Of a stretch of 64,000 bases of DNA, positions 21,990-33,688 are shown piece after piece. The notes beneath the pieces are model-generated. The model ran no database searches. It saw only the letters and a list, made by a program, of their open reading frames with translations, and was not told the origin of the DNA. Position numbers and translations under genes: made by a program. Each line of letters starts with the position of its first letter. The first letter of the stretch is position 1. Source of the stretch: Laccaria trichodermophora (taxonomy: Eukaryota; Basidiomycota; Agaricomycetes; Agaricales; Hydnangiaceae); contig JACTVC010000029.1 of the NCBI GenBank assembly GCA_018417955.1, positions 310,001-374,000 on the forward strand, read 5' to 3'.

Positions 21990-24298
21990 TCGGGCTGTGA
22001 TTATCCCGTGAGTGGCCCTTTCACCGGGATATTCGCTTGGTTTCCTGGAAATACTCTAAATCTGACTTGTGCTTCGTCTTTTTGGCGGATTTGGTGTCAG
22101 ATTATATATATGTTGTTGTATATTTATGCGGACCATTTTCCAAGTATGGCTTCAATACGAATTTTGAAATTGTTCAAGAATATGTTCTATATACGGATTT
22201 TGTACTTGTAAGAGGCTGTGAAAGTATGATATATTAGGCTACATATTTCTTGTTTGTCCTAAGATTTGTCAACTTTTCGAAGGATCAAAACACAATTATA
22301 ATAAATTTTGATGGAAATTTAAAAATGCGACAATAAGATTCGGCCCTCGGCGGAATTGGTTGTTGGACTAAAAATCTTGTAATGAGTCCGTCTTATCAAC
22401 AAACAATAGTCAAAAATAATTAATTTGTCCTTGTATCTGTCAATCTCTTCGCTTAGGTGTCCGATCGTCCCTTGTTTCAGGTGTTATTGGTGCCTATATA
22501 AAAGGTTATAATCGCCTAGCTCAGGCTGGGTCGGTGATATTGATAAGTAGTTTGTATCACGGATCAGCGTGTGGATATCGATGAAGTGTGGGGTAGTAGT
22601 AAGTCATAAGCTGATAGAGCCAGAGCCGGACGTTGCGAGTGGATCTATCGGTGGATAATTTCTCCGAAGAGAGTACTAGTCCTGAGTCTAGAATTATGCG
22701 TCACCTGCTCATCAGAATCTTCTGTTTCTGCCAGTGGGATCCTTCCGTCTATGTAGCCTCGCTGGAATCTTCCATCTTTCGTGTTTGTTACGAGAATTAT
22801 CTAATGCGATGGGTGATGATTGAGCAGATATATAATTGTGGGATCGATGGTTTTCGGTTGGTGGTATGAATTCTACATGAACAAAAATTTCCAAAAGACG
22901 TTTAATGAATCACGATTGAACCTTGGTTAAACAAAATTCGCTACAGATACCATGCGGCCGTAGGATTGAGGGAGAAAGGGATGGATAAATCTAGAAATCC
23001 GTCGGAGCGGGGATTGCGGCGAGAGGAACAAGTTGAATTTAGCAGTGTATGGATATCAATTTCTAGCACGATATCGATGCTTATGGATACAACGGATTTG
23101 GTGAAATGATTATGGATGGATCCAGGACGAGCGAGATGCGCAGCTTTAGGTGAGTTCCGGGGAGGTAGATGCCTTAGCCTTTTTTCTTCTTGTAAGCAAG
23201 GAGAAGGATTAAGCTACGTCACTGCTTCTTCCGGGCAGGATCGGGTATGGGTTGAGTTGGCTGCGCAGTGCGCAGAACTCGTGAGCCGTCGGATGGATGG
23301 TTGAGGAGAGGACCTCCGATCGGCGAGAAAATCCGAGTGTTTTTTTTCAGCTTAGGATGCCAAGTAGTGATATTGTTGCTATGAGCGCTGGTTGGAGCTG
23401 CCAGATGCTTAACGACAAACCTGACAGTGAAATCGATGTAGTGGCGTTTGGGTTTGAGTATGTGAGGTACATACACACATGTTTGCCAAGTGGGCTCTGT
23501 GGCGTACGTAGGATGTGAGCTTCCAGTTAATGTTGATTGGATGTCGAAGATGACGCACTCACTCTGTCAGATAACAAACAGCCTGACCGTGGAAGACAAG
23601 TCTGTCAAGATTTAAATTGCCACGCGGAAAAGGGAAAAGGCAGGGTACACGGAGGTATGTGTCCCGCAATGCGGCGAAGAGTTCAAAAAGAATTGTCCAG
23701 AACGAGTTATGAACAGTATGAAGAGGTCGAGTACATGGTAGAGAAGCGAAGAAGCATCTAGAAGATGATGGAACAAAGGAGGATGCATACTCACATGATG
23801 TATTGAAGCATCTCTTTGCGATGAAGAACATTGCTTGAGGAGAAAAAAAAAACTGGGGGGTGTGTAGCGGGGAAGGGTCGTCGTGGTTGCCGTGGCATCG
23901 CCAGGACCTGGGAAGTGATCTGCTGGCAAAGGGTCGCCCAACAGTGTATATATAAGAAGAAACGCAACGAAGAAGAAAGGATAACTTCTGCACATCGAAG
24001 CCTACCGAAGCTTCAGCAATCCAAAGACCCCGACATTTAAGCGCCATTCTTCGAGCAGGTACCGATCGGCGCGGAGGAGCAATTACCTATATTTACCGGA
24101 TAAAGCGGGATTGTGGGAATATACGGTTCAGGGTGTTGTTCCTTTTTTATCCACCCTTCTCTTCCTCAACGACCACCACCTCTCCGCCTCACCCCCCGTC
24201 CACATCGTTCGTTTGCTCGCTCAGCGACGGTGAGATACCCTGAACGCCTATACACGCTACACGCGCCACCTACGTTGGATACATTCAAGGAAGGAAGA
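21990..24298. other. Intergenic, no convincing gene
   Basis: AT-rich just after the DNW gene, then mixed. Open frames here (for example one of 162 codons on the minus strand at 23559-24047) have Cys/Ser/Arg-rich, low-complexity translations with no domain and no plausible start context. Nothing supportable was seen. Confidence 0.5.
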
Positions 24299-26691
24299 TG
24301 TTGAAGCGGATGTCTTTGAGGGGGAAGAAGAAACGCGACGGGAAGCCGTCATCGAGGACGGAGCGTGGCGATGAGCAGCGTAGAGTGGACGTCGAGCGTC
24401 CTGCTAGCCATTTGCCTAGGTTGTTCAGGCGGAAATCGTCCAAGTGAGTGTTCCACGTCGTTTCCAGGATCCGGGGTGACGAGTTTATTCCCTCTTAGAT
24501 TCTTCTCGTCGCTTGTCGACGCTGTGAAATCCTCGAGTACATCCCCTGAGTGAGTCCTCCTTCTCCTCGTCGTTGCTTTTCCTCTTCATTTTTCCTCCCC
24601 GATACCAATTTCAAATTCCACTTTCCGCCCCATCACATCCACTTTCTTGGTACCCCTGGACAAGATCATCGGACTCATTCAATTTATTTACCTGCCCCAA
24701 TTGTCCAGGGCTTTACTAAGCTTTACTAGCTTTATTCTTCCATTTTTCCACTGGACGTTTCCCGTTACTTTGTTCTCATGCTCTCAGGCTTGGCAAAGAA
24801 CTAATCCAGGTTTGCCTATAGGATCCCACCCACCCCCTCGCGCGTATCGCTCAGTGCGAAACACTACGCCTCCTCTCTACCACAGGAACTGATCCTCCTC
24901 ATTATTCGATACGCCACCCTCCCCTGTCCTCACTCCCCCTTTTTCTCCTACCTTTCCTCATCCACCTCCTCCCGCACCCCAGTATCGTTCCTTACCTTCC
25001 CAGATCACCTACACCACCTCCCGTCATACCAAACTTCCCTATCATACAAAGCGTCCCTAGCACTTGTGTGTCGTGCGTGGACTCCGAGCGCCCTCGAGGT
25101 GCTGTACCACTCCATATGGATCTTTCGCGCCAAGTTGGCGAGGAAACTTGCACAATCTCTGCTAGACAGCCAAAGCCAGGCAGGAAGCTATATCCGGGCT
25201 CTACATATTGAGACAAGCGTTATGGAACGTGCCCATCCCGTGGATATGGCGGTTATCGTCGGCTGTGCGAAGGGGTTGGAGGTTTATCAGGATGTTAGGA
25301 GTATACGCCGCGCAGGAATGCGTTTTCTTGTCCTCGATGCTCCTCCTATAACCGCTACCTCTTCCTTGCCTCTGCCAGGTCTCCTAGATGGAGATAAAGG
25401 GGCGGAAGATATGCTTTCGCTCCTCCCACCAACCCTCCGTCGACTGAGCTGGACAAACTATGAACACGACGAACGGGACTACGAGCACGGAATCCGGTTT
25501 TACAACGCCGTCGTTGGTCCACAACTCGAGCGCGCCGCGGGGGGCTTGGAGTTCCTTGAACTCAGCCTATCCGCCGGACCAGGCCCCATCTCACATATGC
25601 TTACCGAGTTGAACTTGGGGTTGACCAGTACCATCATCAGCACCGCCTGTCCATTACCAACGATACCCTACACCTCCACCACTTCCCCGCCCCTTGTTCT
25701 CCCCGCACTGCTCTCTTTGAAAGTGACGCTGGACAACGCCACATTTTCCGTTCTCTCCACATGGGCCATGCCCGCGTTGCAGAACCTCTCCGTCCTCAGC
25801 GCGGATTTCTCGTACACCGGCGAAGGGTTTGCTGCGTTCTTTGAAGTGCACGGGGACAAGCTTCGACAACTTGAATTGGGACATTCGACGGGTGCGATTG
25901 AAGATTTCTGGTTGACTGCGCCTCGGACTGCCAGCAGTGCGCCCCTTCTTCCCACTGGCGGGGGAGGGGCAGGGATCGGCCAGTTCCCTTTGGCGGAATG
26001 GTGTCCGAACTTGGAAGAATTCATCTGTTCAGCGGACGCAGAGTGGAATTGGCAATCACCCGATTGGATCGCTCCGCATGTATTGTTGCCTACCCACCCT
26101 GGTCTAAAGTTTATTGGTGTGAGGGATATGGAGAAGAGGATACGGGATGATTTGGAAGCTGCTGAGGGACGGAGGTTGTGGGATGATGATGTGGAAGAGG
26201 AAGGGGAAGAAGATCCGCTGTTTATGCTTTTGCAGCAGTTTGGGAGTTTGTTGAGGCAAGAGGCGTTTCCTTCGCTTTTGTATGTGAGGGATATGAGTGG
26301 GGTTAGTGGGTTTATGAGGAGGGCTGGGAGGGTTCCTGCGACGGCTTCCTCCTCCTCATTTTTGTCGGCGATGGATCCTGAGGCCTCCCCGAGTCCGAGT
26401 ACGCATCATCTATCGACGTCAAGATCGACCTCAACATTGGGGTTATGGCGCCCCACCAACCTCCTCTCGCTCTCACGAACCAGACCTACCTCTTCCTCGT
26501 CCTCGTCTAAAGCGAAAAAGGCGGAAAGGATGCGGTTGATGAAGGAAGAGAGGGATGGGAGGCGCGTGTTGAAGTTTTGGAAGAATGTTTTGGAACGGTG
26601 TAAGGAGCGCGGGGTTTGGTTGGAGGATTGGGAGGGGGTTAGTGTTACGTTTGGGGATTTGAGGAGGGCTGAGGGGGGTGCTGCGGTGTGA
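24299..26691 (+). CDS. F-box protein
   Basis: Start MLKRMSLRGKKKRDGKPSSR at 24299, a basic N-terminus. The first intron (GTGAGTGTTC...CCTCTTAG, about 24444-24499) joins to FFSSLVDAVKSSSTSP. A second intron (about 24551 to the CTATAG near 24820) leads to IPPTPSRVSLSAKHYASS and a canonical F-box start LPQELILLIIRYATLP at about 24884. LSYKASLALVCRAWTPSALE completes the F-box, then SLWxF-type strands follow. The C-terminal 500 residues have alternating hydrophobic segments (LEFLELSLSA, LLSLKVTLDNATF, LQNLSVLSADF) typical of a degenerate LRR substrate-binding region, an acidic stretch (DDDVEEEGEEDP) and a basic end (SKAKKAERMRLMKEER). F-box proteins bring targets to SCF ubiquitin ligases. About 640 residues; the second intron is long for this genome and might hide a small exon. 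Confidence 0.75.
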
Positions 26692-28138
26692 GTTGGGGGT
26701 GTGTGTTTGCCACCATCGCCGCCGCCTCTTTTGTCGCTCCCTGGGCTGTTCTTCGACCGCCTCTTCCTGGTGTCCCTCCTCAGCTGTTCGTCGTCACCAC
26801 CCTCCCGTCGTCACCATCCTCCCCCCGTCATCACCCTCCCATCGTTACCATCCTCCCCGTCATCGTCGTTATCGATTCGTCGCTCGATTGGATGGATGAT
26901 AGCATCAAGCGCTCGTCCACCCTCATCCTCGACCACTTTTCACTTTCTCACTTCTCGTCGTTTCATCATCGCTTTCCAAATTGCTCTCGATACTTCACGC
27001 GAACTCGGTTTTCTAGTTCTTTTCCCGCCTCCCTCTCCCTCCGTCAACCTCTCTCAATCTCTCTCTCTCGCTTTGGTTCCAGGGTCTTCCAGGACGGACA
27101 ACATGCACAAAACACAAGTTATACACCCTATGATCCCCGTTTGGTCATCATTCATCATCGGCAATCCCATCCCATCCCATCATCCATATCCATATGTTTA
27201 TACCTTTACATCGACATCGTGCATATAACCACCACCTCCAACATCGTCATTTGTATACCATATCCACACATGGCCAACCTCTTAAAGTTTTGCTGTTCTC
27301 TTCAAGTTTTTTTTTCTTGTGTACGTTCATCGTCTTTTTGTTTACTTGTCCTATACCTATCGTGATTTCTTGAATACTTGCGCTTTCTCGGGTTACATTT
27401 ACAAATCCTCATCCTCAGCGAACGTAGATATTTTGATTACATATCTTTTTTTCCGAATTTTTGATTGATAGAGAATGGATGGATTTTTGAATGGTCAAAC
27501 ACACCCTGCCCCTTTGAACTTTCCCGCGTGTTGCCTACTAGATTGGAATACATACATTCCCAGTAAGCACCTATCACACCTGCTCCACATCTCCTCTCTA
27601 TTATAAGTTGAGTTTGGGAAAGGATAATAATTGTAAAAGAGCAAAAAAAAAAAAAACATCGTAAAGATATTCCCCCCTTTCATAGGATCATCGCCTACAT
27701 CGCCCGCCTCTTAGATTTACAGTCACAGGTTCAAGCCGCGTTTAACAATATCATGACAGGAAATAGGTAAATTTGTTAAGTACAATTGATGGAGTCTATA
27801 GGTTCTCAAGGTTTCAACGCAATTAGGATGGGATCCAGTCACCGGCACATGGCCCATTTACTATTATTAGGAATAAGCATCAACGTTCTGCGCCTTGTAT
27901 TCAGACCTTGGAACCACCAAGTTTCCAAAAGCTTCTCAAGACACCTTCCGTAGATCACGTAATAATGACAGAAGCGCCACGTTTTGAATCTTGTTTTTTT
28001 TGATTTCCTTTCGTACCACCATCACCCAACCATCACCGTCATCGTTGGACAATCACCCCCAAGCCTCGAAAACCTCCACGGAAACTACTTCAAGAATTGA
28101 GATAACAAAGCGCCCCACTACTGCTCTATCCACCCGCA
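26692..28138. other. Intergenic, pyrimidine-rich then AT-rich
   Basis: The stretch after the F-box gene is strongly C/T-rich (26700-27350), producing overlapping Ser/Pro/Leu-rich open frames in several frames that I regard as compositional artefacts. The rest contains homopolymer runs, consistent with 3' and 5' flanks of the two F-box genes. Confidence 0.55.
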
Positions 28139-29998
28139 ATGAGTCGAAACATCACGCCAACTGTGAGCCCAGACCAGCCATACATAGCGACCACCCAAAT
28201 AGATTCACCATATACATCCAATCTCCACACCAATTATACCCCTACTGAATCAGAGATCCTGCAAATCAAGCAGTTTCTGACTGAACCGCTGAAACGTTTA
28301 TCTGGCCTTGACGCTGAGATAGACAGGATGCATTCAATTCTCAACGAGCTACATCACGAGCGTCGTGATCTGAGTGATCAGATCGAGGCTCATCGAGCAC
28401 TGACCTCTCCTATTCGCAGACTCCCGCTCGACGTGCTCGGGGAGATCTTCGTTCATTGTCTCCCTGAGGGTTGCAATGCCGTCATGAGCTCTCAGGAAGC
28501 GCCGATTTTGCTGGGTCGTGTCTGTAGTGCATGGAGGTCCATCGTACTATCGACCCCGCGGCTTTGGGCGAGCCTTCACATACCGACACCAATACAGATC
28601 AATGAGCTTGGGCAAGTTCCTGCTCAGCCAGACCCTACATTCACTGCCAAGATGGAGAAACGCTGCGAGGGGGCACGGGAATGGATCAGCCGTTCAGGAG
28701 CGAGCCCAATCTCCATCTCCGTCTGCAGTCCAACGCACGTGTATCATCGTGCATCGGAAACCTTGAACATGGATTCTTTTGAGGTTGCAATAGCACAGAT
28801 ACTCGCTTCCAGCCGCCGATGGAAAAAAGTGGATTTTAGGGCGACGGAAGACTCATTTACCCGTCTCCAACAGCTTGCAGAGGATGATGTATCGCAGCTG
28901 GAATCTCTCGTCATCGCTAGTGGGTCTCTAACAACAAATGGGTGGGATCCGCCCGCTTCAAATCCTGGTGGGCGCTGGACGGAATTTTCGGGTCTTCTGT
29001 CAGCTAGGAAATTACGGAAGCTTTCCTTATCCTATCTTAAACAGGACCTCCTCTCATTGCCAGTGCGTTGGTGGCAGCTAACCCACCTCAATTTGGATCT
29101 CGACGGCTCAGCCCAATACAGGGGGAACTTGACGGGTCTCAGTTATAGCGATGTTGTCAAAGTGTTGAGGAGATGCCCACTCCTGGTGAGCTGTGGCTTG
29201 AGTCTGGAATGCGCAAGGTTTGACATCGTCCAACAACCCGATCATGAAGTCCTAACCGAATACACCCTGACTCTCCCTCTTCTGGAGAACCTTTTTCTCA
29301 ACCTCAGCGGCAGGTGGGACGAGTGTCATTTGAAGCATCTCGATCTCCCTAGACTCCGTCATCTTGAGATCAAATTTCAGGAAATGTTCTCTGGCAGTCA
29401 TGCGAGTCGGCCCTCATGGGTAGACTTCCTTTCGCGTAATGGTGACTCTGTGAAACAATTGTTTATAGACATCCCTTCATTGACTCGGGATGAACTTATT
29501 GGTTTCCTCGAATCGGTGCCACTCCTCATCCACCTCCGTATCAGCAATTTGTCCAGTTCTTCCTCTCTCGATGACGAAGTCATTGATCGCCTCACTCCTT
29601 CCGGCGAAAATTCCGATTGTTTGTGCCCTATGCTTGAAGAATTTCAATGCAATGAGGGTAATTGCGCGAGTTTTTCCGAAGCGAAATTGTTGTCTTTGGT
29701 TCAAAAGCGGAGTGATTCTGAAAAGGTTGGAGTGCTGAAACGAGTAGACGTCGCTTTGGACCGCCGCAAGCCAAATAACGTCGAGGAATTTCTTGGTTCG
29801 CTGGTCACTGGGGCTGGGATGATAGTTTCTCAGCGGTGGGCTGGCGCCTACATTTCCCCCCATTATAACAACACCAAGCTATCTACCGTTGTGGATATCA
29901 TATACGCAGCGCGGGTTGAAGATTGTTTTTCTCCTTGGGCTGGTCAGTACCTGGTGTGGGCTCCTTCAGGTTCGACGCATTTTAATTTTAACTTTTAG
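28139..29998 (+). CDS. F-box protein with N-terminal coiled coil
   Basis: A single 619-residue exon. Residues about 40-80 form a heptad-like helix (IDRMHSILNELHHERRDLSD) directly before the F-box (LTSPIRRLPLDVLGEIFVHC), which continues through LLGRVCSAWRSIVLSTPRLW. This coiled coil plus 'RRLPLDVLGEIF' arrangement is the standard form in Agaricomycetes. The remainder shows irregular leucine-rich strands (LRKLSLSYLKQDLLSLP, LTHLNLDLDGSAQY, LRHLEIKFQEMF). Predicted role: substrate receptor of an SCF-type E3 ligase binding Skp1 through the F-box. The frame is intact from ATG 28139 to the stop at 29998; no introns are needed. The substrate is unknown. Confidence 0.9.
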   Translation: MSRNITPTVSPDQPYIATTQIDSPYTSNLHTNYTPTESEILQIKQFLTEPLKRLSGLDAEIDRMHSILNELHHERRDLSDQIEAHRALTSPIRRLPLDVLGEIFVHCLPEGCNAVMSSQEAPILLGRVCSAWRSIVLSTPRLWASLHIPTPIQINELGQVPAQPDPTFTAKMEKRCEGAREWISRSGASPISISVCSPTHVYHRASETLNMDSFEVAIAQILASSRRWKKVDFRATEDSFTRLQQLAEDDVSQLESLVIASGSLTTNGWDPPASNPGGRWTEFSGLLSARKLRKLSLSYLKQDLLSLPVRWWQLTHLNLDLDGSAQYRGNLTGLSYSDVVKVLRRCPLLVSCGLSLECARFDIVQQPDHEVLTEYTLTLPLLENLFLNLSGRWDECHLKHLDLPRLRHLEIKFQEMFSGSHASRPSWVDFLSRNGDSVKQLFIDIPSLTRDELIGFLESVPLLIHLRISNLSSSSSLDDEVIDRLTPSGENSDCLCPMLEEFQCNEGNCASFSEAKLLSLVQKRSDSEKVGVLKRVDVALDRRKPNNVEEFLGSLVTGAGMIVSQRWAGAYISPHYNNTKLSTVVDIIYAARVEDCFSPWAGQYLVWAPSGSTHFNFNF

Positions 29999-30697
29999 TT
30001 TTATTTACCGAATATAACCGCACATCAGTGAATCAAGAGGTGGTTAAGATCAAAAGTAAATGTAAAGAACGAATTCCAACATTTCCTGTCTACAAGAAAT
30101 ATTTCCCTCGTCTATCACTGCTGACAAGCAATCATTCCTTTCTTCGCGCCGATTACCAATTTTATGCAATACAACAATACAAGTACTTGGGCGCTACATT
30201 TGAACTTTGCCGCTGATTCAGTACAACTTCAATAGTTTATGGAATGAAAACTGAAAACATCCATGATTGCGGAGGTCCTGTTGAGGTCCTGGTCATTATT
30301 CAAATTAAGCTCACACAGTTGGGATCGCCAGGTGAGCAAGTCGCCAAATTGAAGCGGCGTCGGCCAATTTAGGGCTTCAATGTTTGTTTTGAGGACATCT
30401 GCCAAACAGGACCTGAATAATTCTCAACCACGCCGTTGCCACGCCGACAACACACCGGAGAACGAACTTCGCCGCACCAATACCATTCTGCCCGCTAATT
30501 ACGAGGAGAGGGCAAGCACAGCCCGTGTATGTGTTTCGCATGTTTCAGAAACACGAAGTCAGAATACAAGAGTACCTGTATCAGGCGTATCAATGAGTTG
30601 TGCCAAAGTCGTTGGCTTCACATGAACGGCGCCGGCACCAGCAGTATGATCTAAAGTACTTCAAAGTTACAGGTGAATCCCTTCATTTAGCTGTTCG
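29999..30697. other. Intergenic
   Basis: A downstream flank of the F-box gene. A short open frame at 30380-30625 has no recognisable domain. No RNA gene or repeat was seen. Confidence 0.4.
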
Positions 30698-31393
30698 ATG
30701 TCCTCTCATCTCCCTTCCTCTAGGATATCTCTATCCTTTCTCCCTTTTCAGCCCTCACCCCTCACGTTTCCACCGATATACGCTGATCCTGATATCGACA
30801 GGCCACCTCATGTGCCGGTTCCATACCCACCAGTCGAGGAAGAGTCCCATTACACAAAATGGGGCCGTGATGTTTTGCAGTACCCTCCAGAAGTCAGGCT
30901 GCGCTACCCACCTGGTATCAGGCGATCTCTTGGCGTGGAGTGCGTAACACCTTCGTGGGTTCAACCCCGGCGCCCTGATTGGGTGAGACCTCGTCCTCCC
31001 TCATGGGCGGAAACGCAAGTAGAGAAAGAGGATGGTTTCTTGCGACCGGTTCGACGTTCAAGAAGGCGTCAAAAATCTACAAGATGCGAAAGTCTCCCCC
31101 CTCTCGAAGCTCGTGCTCGATTTCTGGCAGGAGCCTCTCCTTTATTCGTTGAGTCGGGGTCACGGTTGAGAAACGGATCGGACATACTTCTGGCTCCAAG
31201 CCTTCGAACCGTGTCCAGTATGCAAGGCACGATCGGTCACGAACATACCGAATATATCATATCGAAGGGACCGACACGAAGTACGCAGTTGGAAGACCGT
31301 CATGAGGTGGAACATGACGGTCCCTTCTGTGATTTTTTGCGGTTGATGCAGAGTGCGTATGTTTTACTAAGGTATTCTGGGATCTGGTGTTGA
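30698..31393 (+). CDS. Hypothetical Pro/Trp-rich basic protein
   Basis: A 231-codon open frame with short internal repeats of the type PSWVQPRRPDWVRPRPPSW followed by a strongly basic run (RPVRRSRRRQKSTR) that could be a nuclear localisation signal. No family recognised. The amino-acid composition is unlike the compositional artefacts elsewhere, and the frame is the longest in the stretch, but there is no second line of evidence such as conserved introns or a paralogue. It may be an exon of a larger gene. Confidence 0.35.
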   Translation: MSSHLPSSRISLSFLPFQPSPLTFPPIYADPDIDRPPHVPVPYPPVEEESHYTKWGRDVLQYPPEVRLRYPPGIRRSLGVECVTPSWVQPRRPDWVRPRPPSWAETQVEKEDGFLRPVRRSRRRQKSTRCESLPPLEARARFLAGASPLFVESGSRLRNGSDILLAPSLRTVSSMQGTIGHEHTEYIISKGPTRSTQLEDRHEVEHDGPFCDFLRLMQSAYVLLRYSGIWC

Positions 31394-32482
31394 ATTCCTT
31401 CGCCATGCAGCTTTGAAGTCTCACCTTTGCACAGGGCCCAAAAGTGGGTCTGCACCACCACCGCTGGTGGTGACAGTGCACTTTCCACATGATAAACGTT
31501 CAGACCGTTATCACCACACACTGTCAGAATTATGGCAGTAGTAACGTTTGGCTGCTTCGGCGCAACACTTTTTACAAACGAAGACGAAAGAGAACTTATC
31601 TTATTTATCATCCCAAATTTGAATGGACAGATCTTGAGTAGATATTTATCTATGCTCTTTTCACTTGCTGTTCACATTCGAGTAATTCTACAGTATATGT
31701 ATTAACAGCCAGAAAGTGACACATCAGCGAGCGGTAGACGCTCGAGTTGGCGCGCCGAAATTGAAGTTAAATTTGTAGCCACTAAGGAACGGAAGGCATT
31801 TTATGGGTAGAAATGAAAGTACAATATAGGTATATGTGGTAAGGCAAGTAGTAATAGCTGTTGTGTACTAGATAATTGAATCGAGACGAAAATACCATGT
31901 GAGGACGAGGAGCGGAATGATAATGTATAAATACAGTTGTATGGGCGGCTTCATCATGATCATAATAAAGAGCAAAGCGACGGAATATGTAGCTTGAAGC
32001 CCAGAGTTCTACCTTTTATGGGAGAGTAGATACGCTCGCGTCGGGCTTTGAGGGCCAGTTTGATATTCCTGTGATTGGTTAAAGCGCTCAGCACGATATG
32101 AAGCGGGTATGAGGGCCGGAGTAGACTGACCCAACAAACGCCGGTGTCATCCGTGTCACGATGCGTCTCAATGACGGATGTCATCTCAACGGAGATCACC
32201 TGGCTGGCAAACTAAAAGGCGGACAGAAAATAAGCAACGCGCGTAAAAATTGACCGTGGAAACAAGGACAGACAGTTGGGCTAGCATGGTTTCGTTGCAG
32301 GCTATGGGTCACTGATTTTGACGGAATCTCTCGCGAGGAGTAATTGACGACTGCATTTCGAAGTTCTCGACGTTCATTTAATCTAGATGTAGTGAGCAGT
32401 TAGGCATGTAGCCCACTAAAAACGTATCAAACGGCGTACGCTGAAAGAAAGGAATTGGAGTAAACTGTCAGATCCGCGACTA
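31394..32482. other. Intergenic
   Basis: No supportable gene. It contains an overlapping minus-strand open frame (31300-31611) without a recognisable domain, and the downstream flank of the DUF6534 gene. No repeats noted. Confidence 0.4.
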
Positions 32483-33688
32483 TTAGGTCGGCACAACTGC
32501 AATAGGACAAAAAAAGAGAACCTACGTTTCGCAAGGAACGTGTAAATGGCCATCCATATAACTACGGGAAGGTTCAATAGGTCAAACAGCAAGAGAAAGG
32601 TGAAGCCTACAATTCTGAGGCATTTTTAAGAACTGGATTTTCAAAATTAGTCACAAAGGAAATACGACGACGAGAAAACGCACGCAGACGAGAACAGCAA
32701 CCGCCGCAATACTGAGACCCTCTCTAAGACATCGACTTCATCGCTTAAAATGAAGGTCTCACCTAGTGAACAGACCAGACCCTGATACGCAGCGACCGTC
32801 AGCCATACGTCCCTTCAGAGGTAATACTCACTGATTGTGAAGGCTACGAGGCGGTCGATTACCCGAGATACCCTTGGATTGGACATTCTGGAGCTGATTT
32901 TAGAGGGATAACAGGCAAACGTGCAGGGACGTACTTTGTCAAAGCGTCTTGTCGTCGGTACAGCAAAAAATAAAGCATGGCCAATGCTATTGCTACGTCC
33001 AATGCTGCTCCGGCGGACAAAAGCAGGGTAATTAACCACGTCCAATTCGCTCTAAATGCTTCCACAGATGTGTTGACTGCCTGGGTTCCTAGGAAAGCAC
33101 TACCGATGCATCGAAAGACTGAGATGACCGCACAGGTGAGGCCAACATAGTTGAATGGTTGGGGAAAGAGTCTCCATAATCGAAGTGAGAAGAAACACTG
33201 AGAAGTGATGGTTTTTAGCCATGAAATATACCAAAGGCTTCGGCACGCACCTGAACGAGAGTGGTGATGACTCCCCCGACGATAAGCGCCGATCCTAGAC
33301 CTGGAAAGGTAAGCACTCCACCACGGGGGGTACTGACTGTTAGCTGGTACAACTCGTATGAAATCGCCGTTGTATGGGCAAGTTCTAGAAACCTAGATAC
33401 CATTGCTCAACAAGCCTGATTCAAGCTGACCGTGAAATGACGCACCACATAGTAGCCACCTTCGTAAAACGCTTATCAGAATGCAAAAGTCAATAAACAT
33501 TATACTGAAGCACTCACCAAGTATCGAAATAAACGTCTGTCCTCCGGGAAGTTTTGATAGTAATGATAGGTTTGGACGCTAATGATGCCAAATAGGAAAA
33601 GAGAAAGCGAAATGCCAATTTGAAGCGCCCCAGAGGTGCTGTGCAGGGAAACACGGTGCACGCTGGGCAGTTGAGCGGCCGCAGACAT
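32483..33688 (-). CDS. DUF6534 multi-helix membrane protein
   Basis: Start MSAAAQLPSVHRVSLHSTSG at 33688. Hydrophobic helix 1 (LQIGISLSLFLFGIISVQTY) is followed by YYQNFPEDRRLFRYL, a typical family signature. Short introns then join VATMW to FLELAHTTAISYELYQLTVS, GSALIVGGVITTLVQ to CFFSLRLWRLFPQPFNYVG, and the helix WTWLITLLLSAGAALDVAIA to MLYFLLYRRQDALTK. That in turn joins VSRVIDRLVAFTI, SIAAVAVLVCV and LNLPVVIWMAIYTFLAK, which define DUF6534. A last tiny exon gives LVPT and stops at 32483-32485. Seven helices in all; the family is greatly expanded in Agaricomycetes, and its function is unknown (receptor-like topology). The C-terminus is shorter than the usual cytoplasmic tail with YSNSLLA-type sequence, so the last exon may have decayed. 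Confidence 0.85.

Noticed and set aside
23559..24047. 162-codon minus-strand open frame and its shifted partner
   Set aside because: Two overlapping frames of similar length, Cys/Ser/Arg-rich translation, no domain, no splice-consistent extension.
26688..27365. Overlapping Ser/Pro/Leu-rich open frames in several plus frames
   Set aside because: They arise from a C/T-rich composition (long stop-free runs in more than one frame), lack domains and start immediately after the stop of the F-box gene.
27715..27745. GGTTCAAGCC, a tRNA B-box-like sequence
   Set aside because: No A box, anticodon arm or cloverleaf could be fitted around it.
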